Source: Streptomyces triculaminicus (GTDB lineage Bacteria > Actinomycetota > Actinomycetes > Streptomycetales > Streptomycetaceae). From it: a stretch of 64,000 bases of DNA. Under the pieces are notes generated by a model that ran no database searches, was not told the DNA's origin, and worked only from the letters and a program-made list of their open reading frames with translations. The position numbers and the translations under genes were made by a program. The stretch is taken from contig NZ_JAFMOF010000006.1 of assembly GCF_017349075.1 (NCBI RefSeq), positions 62,001-126,000 of the forward strand, given 5' to 3'. Below, piece after piece: positions 46,892 through 53,654 of the stretch. Numbering within the stretch: position 1 is the stretch's first letter; each line of letters starts with the position of its first letter.

Positions 46892-47215
46892 CTACGGGAT
46901 CCCGAGCAGGCGTAGCACCGCGGTCACCGCCGCAGCCGCCAGGACCACCCCGAGGAAGGGGACCTTGCGCCAGGCGAGCAGCCCGGCAGCCAGTACTCCG
47001 GCCGGCCGGGCGACGCCGGCGGGGCCGTGGCCCTCGGTGAGTGCGGTGGTGGCCACGAGCGAGGCGAGCAGGACGACTGTGGAGACCTCTATGAGCCGCT
47101 CGGCACGTGGAGGGAAGGTAATCCTGCTGCGCAGGAAGGGGCCGGCGAGCCGGAAGGCGAAGGTGCCTCCGGCGAGCACCAGTGTCGCGGTGATCAGGAC
47201 GACGGGGTCGTTCAT
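46892..47215 (-). CDS. azlD: AzlD-type subunit of branched-chain amino acid exporter
   Basis: A 107-residue membrane protein with about four helices (LITATLVLAGGTFAFRLAGP, ERLIEVSTVVLLASLVATTA, VARPAGVLAAGLLAWRKVPF, LGVVLAAAAVTAVLRLLG). The F-A-F-R-L-x-G-P motif and size fit AzlD, the small partner of AzlC. Its ATG overlaps the azlC stop by 4 bases, so the pair is translated together. Confidence 0.9.
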   Translation of the reverse strand: MNDPVVLITATLVLAGGTFAFRLAGPFLRSRITFPPRAERLIEVSTVVLLASLVATTALTEGHGPAGVARPAGVLAAGLLAWRKVPFLGVVLAAAAVTAVLRLLGIP

Positions 47216-47910
47216 CGGTGGGCCTTCTCCCGTACGGCGGTGACCGACAGCCCGGTCAGCGCGAGCAGGACTGGCAGTCCGGTGGGCAGGAAGGGGGTGG
47301 CGGCCAGCGCGACGGCGGCGCCGGCGAGGCCCGCCCGGCGCCTGTCCCGGTCGCGGAAGGCCGGGACGATCAGGGCCAGCAGGATGGCAGGGAACATCGC
47401 ATCGAGGCCGAGGGCGTCCGTGTCGTCCATGACCGAGCCGATCAGGCCGCCGGTGAAGGCCCCGAGCGGCCAGCACACCAGGATGCCCAGGCCGCAGGCC
47501 CAGTAGGCGGCGCGCTTGCGGGGCATGCCCTCCTGGGCGAGGGCGAAGACGACGGTCTCGTCGTTCATCAGGTGGGTGCCCAGCAGGCGGTGCCAGCCGC
47601 GGCCGAGGACGTCGGGCGCCGCCAGACCGAATGGCAGGTGGCGGGCGTTGACCAGCAGACCGGCGAGCACGGCGGCGACCGGGCTGCCGCCGGCGGCGAC
47701 GATGCCGACGAAGAGGAACTCCGACGAGGCGGCGAGCACGGTCAGGCCCAGCACAACCGGGAACCACAGGGGGAAGCCCGAGGCGACGGCGATCGCCCCG
47801 TACGACAGGCCGACGACCCCGACGGCGACGCAGACAAGGGAGATGTCCCGTAGCAGTGCGCGGTCCAGCGTTCTCCATATCGAATGCACGTTGAGTAGAA
47901 TGAACAGCAT
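47212..47910 (-). CDS. azlC: AzlC-type branched-chain amino acid permease
   Basis: A 232-residue, 5-7 helix membrane protein. Family landmarks are LSYGAIAVASGFPLWFPVVL, LAASSEFLFVGIVAAGGSPV, VLAGLLVNARHLPFGLAAPD with the conserved N-x-R-H, and THLMNDETVVFALA. With AzlD it probably exports branched-chain amino acids or analogues. The divergent XRE-cupin gene 40-odd bases away is the likely regulator. Confidence 0.9.
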   Translation of the reverse strand: MLFILLNVHSIWRTLDRALLRDISLVCVAVGVVGLSYGAIAVASGFPLWFPVVLGLTVLAASSEFLFVGIVAAGGSPVAAVLAGLLVNARHLPFGLAAPDVLGRGWHRLLGTHLMNDETVVFALAQEGMPRKRAAYWACGLGILVCWPLGAFTGGLIGSVMDDTDALGLDAMFPAILLALIVPAFRDRDRRRAGLAGAAVALAATPFLPTGLPVLLALTGLSVTAVREKAHR

Positions 47911-47917
47911 CCGAGGC

Positions 47918-47933
47918 GTTCGTCAAGCCGAAC
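47918..47933. promoter_or_regulatory. Candidate operator between azlC and the XRE-cupin gene
   Basis: GTTCG-6 bases-CGAAC inverted repeat in the short divergent gap. Position fits autoregulation plus control of azlCD. The 5-base arms are short. Confidence 0.35.
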
Positions 47934-47954
47934 ATATGACTATTGGAGCGAACG

Positions 47955-48527
47955 GTGGCGCAGCAAGAGCAGGTTTCCGCGAAGGTCCCGCTGGAGTCGA
48001 TCGCGACCGCGCTGCGCCGCGAGCGCGCCCGGGCAGGACTCTCGCTCAGCGAGGTCGCACGGCGGGCAGGCGTCTCGAAGTCGACGCTCTCGCACCTGGA
48101 GGCGGGCAACGGCAATCCCAGCCTGGAGACCCTTTGGGCCCTGTGCGTGACCCTGGATGTGCCGTTCTCCCGGCTGCTCGACCCGCCCCGCCCGCATACC
48201 CAGGTGATCAGAGCCGGCGAGGGCGCGGCCGTCGCCGCGGCCGGATCCGACTACCGGGCCACCCTGCTGGCGGCCAGCCCGCCCGGAGCCCGGCGCGACG
48301 TCTACCGCATCGACGCCGGGCCGGGCACCGTACGGGCGTCGGACCCACACATGCCCGGAGTCGTGGAGCACGTCCTGCTTGCCAGCGGCCGGGCCCTCGT
48401 CGGGGTCACCGGCGAGGCCGTGGAGCTCCGGCCCGGCGACTACGTGGCGTACCCGGCGGACCTCCCGCACGTCTTCGAGGCCCTCGCCCCGGACACCCGG
48501 GCGGTGCTCGTCCTGGAGCATCCCTGA
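47955..48527 (+). CDS. XRE-family regulator with C-terminal cupin domain
   Basis: A 190-residue regulator. The helix-turn-helix is LSLSEVARRAGVSKSTLSHL near residues 30-49 (ALRRERARAGLSLSEVARRA is the conserved start). The cupin half contains HVLLASGRALVGVTGEAVEL and LRPGDYVAYPADLPHVFEAL, with the usual metal/ligand pocket residues. Such fusions often control divergent azlCD or similar exporters in response to a small ligand. GTG 47955 with GGAGCG 5 bases upstream is preferred to the earlier TTG at 47943. Confidence 0.88.
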   Translation: MAQQEQVSAKVPLESIATALRRERARAGLSLSEVARRAGVSKSTLSHLEAGNGNPSLETLWALCVTLDVPFSRLLDPPRPHTQVIRAGEGAAVAAAGSDYRATLLAASPPGARRDVYRIDAGPGTVRASDPHMPGVVEHVLLASGRALVGVTGEAVELRPGDYVAYPADLPHVFEALAPDTRAVLVLEHP

Positions 48528-48549
48528 GCCGCCGGTCCCGGGGACGGGC

Positions 48550-48858
48550 TCAGTGGCCCATGCCCAGCCCGCCGTCGACCGGGACGACGGCCCCGGTGAT
48601 GTACGACGCCTCCGGGGAGGCCAGGAAGCGCACCGTGCCGGCGACCTCCTCGGCCCGCGCCGGGCGGCCCGGCGGCACCTGACCCAGCGTGCGGTCGCGG
48701 ACGGCGGGCACGAGCCTCTTGGTCATGTCGGTCTCCACGAACCCCGGGGCGACCACGCTGAACGTGATGCCGCGCGAGCCTGGTTCGCGCGCCGGCGAAC
48801 GGGCGAGGCCGACCAAGGCCGCCTTGGACGCGGCATAGTTGGCTTGTCCGGCCGCACC
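48550..48858 (-). pseudogene. FabG-type ketoacyl reductase, C-terminal fragment
   Basis: Reads AAGQANYAASKAALVGLARS, then GITFSVVAPGFVETDMTKRL, RPARAEEVAGTVRFLASPEA and SYITGAVVPVDGGLGMGH, an almost perfect end of 3-oxoacyl-ACP reductase, starting right at the catalytic Tyr-x-x-x-Lys. The N-terminal nucleotide-binding half is missing. The frame is fused, without a break, to a protein kinase fragment. Confidence 0.75.
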
Positions 48859-49420
48859 GTCGGCCAGCTCGAAGTGGCTGCCGGCGGGCAGGGTCATCTT
48901 CTGGTAATCCACCCGCGACTTTATCCTCGTCATGTCGTCGGGAGCCGTGCTGCCGCTGGTGTCGCTGTTCGTCAGGGCGTACCCCGCCATGGCGCTGACG
49001 GTCACGGCGAGTGCGCCCAGGGCCGTGAACAGGACGGTGCGCATGGCGCGTTTCCGTGGCGGCTTCGGGGCGTGCGAGGGCGGCTTCGGGACGTATGAGG
49101 GCGGTGGGGCGGGCGGGGACGGCGGCACGACCACGGTGAGCGGGGCCGTGAGCGCCGGGCCGGAAGCCGGTGGCCGCTGCGCGATGCCCGCCGCGACCCC
49201 GGCCGGCAACCAGCCCTCGCCACGCCGCAGCTGGGTGTCGTCGCCCGCGGCGCGGCACAGGTCGATGACCGTGGACAGCGCCGGGCGCTGTCCCGGGTCC
49301 TTGGCCAGGCACTGGGCTACGAGGTCTTGCAGCTCTGTCGGCACTGCGGACAGGTTCGGTTCCTGGTGGACGATGCGGTAGAGCACATGGGTCCCGGTAG
49401 GAACGGAACGGGGAATCGGT
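48859..49420 (-). pseudogene. Ser/Thr protein kinase, end of kinase domain plus membrane linker
   Basis: The minus strand reads HVLYRIVHQEPNLSAVPTEL and VAQCLAKDPGQRPALSTVID, the last helices of a Hanks-type kinase. A proline-rich linker follows (VPPSPPAPPPSYVPKPPSHA), then a transmembrane helix (VLFTALGALAVTVSAMAGYA) and a short outside stub ending SHFELADG. It is fused there to the FabG fragment. The catalytic core is lacking. Confidence 0.65.
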
Positions 49421-49820
49421 GTTGCTGTGAAACTTTTTGACAGCTGATCGGCTCTCGGTCGTTTCCCCAGATCACGCACTCGCTCTGGTGGACCGTGGTG
49501 ATCACCACGGTGCCGCCGATCGAGATCCGCTTGGTTCGGGTGACCGTGCAGCAGTTCGCGGAACCGGCCGGGGTGGGCGAAGGGGCCGGTGATCTGGAGA
49601 ACGGCACCGTGGTTGCGTGCGGCCCGTCGCCATTCCCGGGGCACGGGCAGCAGCCCGGTGAACCACGGCAGGCCGCCGGGCCGGGTCACCGTCAGCTGCT
49701 GCCCGTCCGGTTCGAGTACGGCGGCCCAGCCGGGGTGGGGCCGGTCCGGCCCGCTCAGCCGTCGGCGGCGAGCACCGGCAGACCGGGCTGACCGGGTGGT
49801 TGCGGATAGAAGACGGCAGG
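49421..49820. other. Stretch without a clear gene
   Basis: A minus-strand frame includes PGGLPWFTGLLPVPREWRRA and HGAVLQITGPFAHPGRFREL, which looks protein-like but belongs to no family I recognise. It may be a further truncated gene. Confidence 0.3.
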
Positions 49821-50546
49821 TCAACCGGATGCGGGCCGCAGATTGTTGATGAGCAGGCCGAGGGCGAACTCGAAGCGGTCGTGTCCGGTGCCGGAGATCA
49901 GCTCGGCGGCATGGCGTCGAGTCTGTGGGAATTTCTCGGCAGGCAGTGCGGTGAAGCGGTCCAACAACTCCTCCTGGCTGAGCACCCATTCCTGATCCTG
50001 GTGCCGGCGCCGTTGCTGGACCAGCGACTGCTCCAGTGCATAGGCGCTGACGTAGAGGGACAGCGCGTCGCGGGCCCATCCGGCCGTCCTCGGGTCGATG
50101 CCGCCTGCGAGCAGGATCGCCAGGATTCCTTCGCCGACCCGCAGCGTTTCCAGGTTGGTCGACGCCATGGCCAGCGCGGCGCGCGAGACTCCGGGGTATT
50201 TCAGATACAGGTCGCGGATCTGTGTGTACACCGCGAGCAGCTGCTCGCGCCAGGCAGCCGGGTCCGGTTCGGGGAGCACGACCTCGGCGTAGAGCCTGCC
50301 GATCAGCAGATCGTCGATGTCGTCCTTGTTGACGATGTGCGCGTACAGCGACGACGGACCGGTGCCGAGCACGGCGGCGACCCGGCGGATGGTCAGCGCG
50401 TCATACCCCTCGGTGGCGACGACTTCCAGGGCGGCGTCGGTGATCCGTTCGACGGTGATCGGCTTCTTGCGTGGTGCCGACGCGGCGACCGCCGCTGCAG
50501 GTTGGGCGTGGCGAGCTGCGCGGCGTTGGCGGGGGTCGGCGGACAT
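49821..50546 (-). CDS. TetR-family regulator (TetR-class C-terminal domain)
   Basis: A 241-residue regulator with its helix-turn-helix in LTIRRVAAVLGTGPSSLYAH near residues 50-69. The start of the DNA-binding domain is PRKKPITVERITDAALEVVA. The ligand-binding part (YPGVSRAALAMASTNLETLR) resembles the TetR_C class. It is divergent from an FAD monooxygenase with a 95-base gap holding a perfect palindrome, so the pair resembles drug-responsive regulator/enzyme modules (tetracycline or rifampicin type). ATG 50546 is preferred; ATG 50555 is possible. Confidence 0.9.
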   Translation of the reverse strand: MSADPRQRRAARHAQPAAAVAASAPRKKPITVERITDAALEVVATEGYDALTIRRVAAVLGTGPSSLYAHIVNKDDIDDLLIGRLYAEVVLPEPDPAAWREQLLAVYTQIRDLYLKYPGVSRAALAMASTNLETLRVGEGILAILLAGGIDPRTAGWARDALSLYVSAYALEQSLVQQRRRHQDQEWVLSQEELLDRFTALPAEKFPQTRRHAAELISGTGHDRFEFALGLLINNLRPASG

Positions 50547-50567
50547 GCCGACCACTATATCTTGACA

Positions 50568-50599
50568 CGATCTAAGTTCGTTAAATAGAACTTAGATCG
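50568..50599. promoter_or_regulatory. Perfect palindromic operator O1 with overlapping promoter
   Basis: CGATCTAAGTTC (50568-50579), 8-base spacer, GAACTTAGATCG (50588-50599): perfect 12-base arms. TTGACA at 50562-50567 lies just before it and can be a -35 box for the monooxygenase. This is a very strong candidate for the TetR binding site. Confidence 0.85.
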
Positions 50600-50605
50600 T
50601 AAGGA

Positions 50606-50618
50606 CGAACTAAGTTCG
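50606..50618. promoter_or_regulatory. Second operator-like palindrome O2
   Basis: CGAAC-TAA-GTTCG, a 13-base palindrome sharing the TAAGTTC core of the first operator, 23 bases before the monooxygenase start. It may be a second, weaker binding site. Confidence 0.6.
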
Positions 50619-50640
50619 CATCGATGTCCGGAGGTGTGTG

Positions 50641-51765
50641 ATGCGAGTTTCCGTTGTCGGAGCCGGTCTGGGAGGTCTGGCTCTCGCGCAGGGTCTGCGT
50701 GGTGCCGGGATCGAGGCCGACGTGTTCGAGCGCGACCCGGGGATCGTCGCACGGTTCCAGGGCTACCGGCTCGTGCTGAGCCAGACCGGTTTCCAGGCGG
50801 TGCGCGACTGCCTGCCGACGCGCTGGCACCCGCTGCTGGGCGAGATCGTCATGGACGCCTCTGCCGAACAGCTGATCCTGGACCCGCAGCTGAACGAGAT
50901 CGGCAGGCTCGGCGCGGGCTGGACCGGCATCGTGATCGACCGGCAGGTGCTGCGACACCTGTTGCTGACGGGCCTGACCGTGCACACCGATGCCGCGCTG
51001 ACCGGCTACGACGTGATGGCCGACGGCAAGGTCCAAGCCCGGTTCGCCCGCCGCGACCCGGCCACCGCCGACCTGCTCGTCGGCGCGGACGGCGTCACCT
51101 CCGCGGTCCGCGCGGTGCTCTCGCCACAGACCACCCCGACCGACACCGGCGTCCGGTTCGTCATCGGCCGCACCCCGCTGACCGACGAGTTCGCCGGCCT
51201 GTCCAAGGCCTACGGCTCGAAGATCACGGGCGACGGCGTCAGCCTGCTGCTCGGCGCGATGCGCTTCCGTACCCCGCCGAAGCAGGCCGCCGAGCAACTG
51301 GCCCCCGAAGTCACGCTGCCCGACATCGGCGACTACGTGCGCTGGGCCATGATCCTGCCGCCGAACGGCTCGCTGGGGGACCTGACCGCGCAGGACGCCG
51401 TGCTGTCCAGGACGGAAGGTTGGCACCCACAGCTGCGCGCGCTGATCGAGCAGGCCGACCCGGACAACAGCACGCTGCTGTCCATCCGGGTGGTCAAGCC
51501 CAGTGAGCGCTGGGCGTCCGGCCCGGTCACGCTGCTCGGCGACGCGATCCACGCCACCTCCCCGACCGGCGGCAACGGCGCGAACACCGCGCTGCGCGAT
51601 GCCGACCTGCTGCGCCGCTGCCTGATCGAGGCCAACGAAGGCCGCCAGGATCTGCTCAGCGCGGTCGACGACTACGAGCGGCAGATGTTCGAGTACGGCG
51701 CCGAGGCCGTGCGCAGCAGTCTCGAGAAGCTGCCCGCCTTCGCCCCCGAAGCGAAACTGTCCTGA
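50641..51765 (+). CDS. FAD-dependent monooxygenase (PHBH/TetX-like)
   Basis: A 374-residue aromatic hydroxylase-type flavoprotein. FAD motifs are SVVGAGLGGLALAQGLRGAG at the N-terminus (GxGxxG), LLVGADGVTSAVRAVL (DG motif), and VTLLGDAIHATSPTGGNGAN with TALRDADLL (GD motif). It uses NAD(P)H and O2 to hydroxylate a small molecule; several relatives inactivate antibiotics. ATG 50641 has GGAGG ribosome-site sequence about 7 bases upstream. The shared operator with the TetR gene suggests induction by the substrate. The substrate is not predictable from sequence. Confidence 0.92.
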   Translation: MRVSVVGAGLGGLALAQGLRGAGIEADVFERDPGIVARFQGYRLVLSQTGFQAVRDCLPTRWHPLLGEIVMDASAEQLILDPQLNEIGRLGAGWTGIVIDRQVLRHLLLTGLTVHTDAALTGYDVMADGKVQARFARRDPATADLLVGADGVTSAVRAVLSPQTTPTDTGVRFVIGRTPLTDEFAGLSKAYGSKITGDGVSLLLGAMRFRTPPKQAAEQLAPEVTLPDIGDYVRWAMILPPNGSLGDLTAQDAVLSRTEGWHPQLRALIEQADPDNSTLLSIRVVKPSERWASGPVTLLGDAIHATSPTGGNGANTALRDADLLRRCLIEANEGRQDLLSAVDDYERQMFEYGAEAVRSSLEKLPAFAPEAKLS

Positions 51766-51788
51766 GGCCGAAATTCACCTTGTGCGAT

Positions 51789-51808
51789 CGACCGGACCCG
51801 CCCGGTCG
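51789..51808 (+). terminator. Hairpin after the monooxygenase gene
   Basis: CGACCGG-6 bases-CCGGTCG, perfect 7-base arms, 24 bases past the stop. Confidence 0.5.
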
Positions 51809-51902
51809 TGGGCATGAACGGCGTCGTGCAGGTGCTGGTGCTGGTCGTGCATCCGGCGATGCCTAACCCGGCAATCCCGTCCGGCCGTCGCGCTCGGGCT
51901 GG

Positions 51903-52230
51903 TCAGGCCGCGGCCCGGCACTCGGGTACCGCCGTCGGGGACTCCGCCGACCCCTCGACGAACGACAACGTGTTCCCGCTGATCAGCGACTCGGACACGT
52001 TCAAGGCCGTGGCCTTGTTGACGGCTTCACGGACCCGCTCGGCCCGGCGGCGCCGCCACGCGGCCGTACGACACGAAGGCCGATCGTAGACCTGGTCCCT
52101 GCGGTGCCCGTGACCTGGGACGAAGCGCTTCCCGCAGACGGGGGCAGGCGTGGGAGACCTCGGCCTCGCGCCCGTCGATAATGGCGAAGCCGATCTCGAC
52201 CGCCTCGGCCTGGTGGCGCCGTGATCCCGC
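51903..52230 (-). pseudogene. CxxC-containing hypothetical protein with frame break
   Basis: The minus strand reads EIGFAIIDGREAEVSHACP. After dropping one C from a C-run near 52140 it continues CGKRFVPGHGHRRDQVYDRP, SCRTAAWRRRRAERVREAVN and ends EGSAESPTAVPECRAAA. The C-P-x-C ... C pattern forms a likely zinc finger, followed by a basic helix. Family not recognised; the start is unclear. Confidence 0.45.
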
Positions 52231-52511
52231 TCGGTGAGCTCGGCCTGGGCCCACGCGGCGCGGAACTCCCCCAGGCCCTGCACAACAAGCTGCAGGAGTC
52301 ACGGCGGCAGGCCCGGGAGGAGGCGGCCACGTGGCGGGAGAGCGAGGCCCGGTACGCCCGTCAGCTGCGCGCGGCCCAGCGGCGAGCACAAGCCGCTCGT
52401 CGCCCAGCGCCGCCGCCTGCCCCGGTACCGACGGGCGGACTGCGGTGCACGGTGTGCGGGCGGGCCTTGGCGCCAGAGCTGGCGAAGGCGGGTCGGCACA
52501 TTCTGTGCTGA
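52221..52511 (+). CDS. Possible protein with helical N-terminus and C-terminal zinc ribbon
   Basis: The frame encodes LHNKLQESRRQAREEAATWR, a coiled-coil-like helix, then a Pro/Ala linker and LRCTVCGRALAPELAKAGRH, with a terminal Cys. Third-position GC is high. The opposite strand is also open, so I am not certain. No family assigned. Confidence 0.35.
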   Translation: MIPLGELGLGPRGAELPQALHNKLQESRRQAREEAATWRESEARYARQLRAAQRRAQAARRPAPPPAPVPTGGLRCTVCGRALAPELAKAGRHILC

Positions 52512-52650
52512 GCACGCTGTCGCTGGAACTGCCTCTGCCAGCAGGCCGACGGTACGGCACACTCCTGGTGTGACCACAGCGCACCCGCGCGGCCGCGCCC
52601 TCCACACCCTCATATCGCCTGGCACCGAGCCGACCGCCGGCGAGCCGACC

Positions 52651-53015
52651 ATGGACCTCACCAGCGGTGCGGCCCCCGGCGTGGAAGAGCATGCTGACGC
52701 TGTTGCCGAGGCCGCGTGCCGCCTCGTCGACTCCGCGCGCGACGGGGGCTGGAGCGCTACCGCGGTGGAGGATGCCGTCGACGCGATCGACTATCTCGTC
52801 GAGGCGCTCTCCGCCCTGGCCCCCGAGCCGCCCGGATCCTCGCCGACGTCCCGACCGCGACCGCGGTCCTGCTGAAGCACCTCGAGGAAACCCAGCGGGG
52901 AGAGCAGCCGGCACCGCCACCGGGGGGGCGGCAGTGTGCGGCGAGAGCGGCGCCGGCTCGGGCCTGGTTGGCAAGGTGCTCAGGCCTAGCCCTCTGTGGG
53001 ATTCAGCCAAGGTGA
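52651..53015 (+). pseudogene. Small acidic hypothetical protein with frame break
   Basis: From ATG 52651: MDLTSGAAPGVEEHADAVAE, LVDSARDGGWSATAVEDAVD and AIDYLVEALSALAPEPPG. After a slip near 52840: RILADVPTATAVLLKHLEET and QRGEQPAPPPGG. Corrected, it is a helical protein of about 100-120 residues. Family unknown. It converges with the SUMO-like gene. Confidence 0.45.
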
Positions 53016-53024
53016 GCGAGATGA

Positions 53025-53269
53025 TCAGCCGCCAACCTCGCTTTCCATGACATCGATGCTGCCGTTGTCTTCAAGCTCCAGGGATGCCGATGTGTCCGTT
53101 GAGTTGATGCGGCCACCGTCGACGAGGAAGCGGACGCTGCCCGGGCTCTCGCCGGTCTTGCTGCAGTACGCCTCCATCAACTTCCGGAGGGCGTGTCCAT
53201 CTTGATCTGGAAAGAGATCTCCCCGTCGCCGCTCATGACCTTCAGGTTGATGACGGTGTAGTCGCTCAT
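53025..53269 (-). CDS. SUMO-like ubiquitin-fold protein ending in Gly-Gly (one apparent frame break)
   Basis: From ATG 53269 the frame reads MSDYTVINLKVMSGDGEISF and QIKMDTP. Restoring one C in the CCC run at 53189-53191 gives LRKLMEAYCSKTGESPGSVR, FLVDGGRINSTDTSASLELE and DNGSIDVMESEVGG, then stop: 81 residues. Every landmark of eukaryotic SUMO is in order: INLKV, the T-P-L-(K/R)-K-L-M-E-A-Y-C helix, S-(L/V)-R-F-L-x-(D/E)-G-x-R-I, the L-(E/G)-(M/L)-E-D-x-x-x-I-(D/E) block and a terminal GG exposed exactly at the stop. Codon use is Streptomyces-like, so this is not contaminant DNA. A same-strand Cys-rich gene ends 66 bases upstream. Function unknown. Confidence 0.75.
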
Positions 53270-53335
53270 GTACGCGCCTCTCTGCGGGTGTGGTCCGAAG
53301 AGCAGCCGTTCCAGCGCGTTGCGCAGGGTCGCGGG

Positions 53336-53595
53336 TCAGCTGCCGCACGTCCAGATGATCCGGCCGACGCACGCGTCGGACCAGTCGCCAGCGGTGCAGT
53401 CACGCCAACCCTGATGCGGCAGCGCCACGCCCGGACACTCTAGGCCCTGGGTGCAGGACATCGAGCCGTCCCGGTGGTCCAGCTGGAAGCCACCAGACCA
53501 GTCGGCCGTGCCAGTGAGCGTGGCCGACCGCCTGTCGGTGCAAACGACCGTTTGACGACAGGCGTGGTGAGGGTGGGGCGACCTCGATCCAGGCC
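53336..53595 (-). pseudogene. Cysteine-rich protein, C-terminal part
   Basis: The frame ends TVVCTDRRSATLTGTADWSG, FQLDHRDGSMSCTQGLECPG, QGWRDCTAGDWSDACVG and IIWTCGS. Six cysteines in ~75 residues suggest a disulfide-bonded extracellular or zinc-bound domain. The N-terminus is not identifiable: upstream sequence in this frame is only the antisense of the MFS gene, so it is truncated or frame-broken near 53595. It lies directly upstream of the SUMO-like gene on the same strand. Confidence 0.45.
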
Positions 53596-53654
53596 AAATG
53601 CCGCACTCCGCCGCGATTTTCAACGGATCCCGACGCCTCGCAGCCGCACCCTTC

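Noticed and set aside
53025..53269. YukD/EsaB-type ubiquitin-like protein of a type VII secretion system instead of SUMO
   Set aside because: Those proteins lack a terminal GG and the TPLRKLMEAYC and RFLVDGGRI blocks, and no WXG100, EccC or EccD gene lies nearby. Kept only as an alternative to test.
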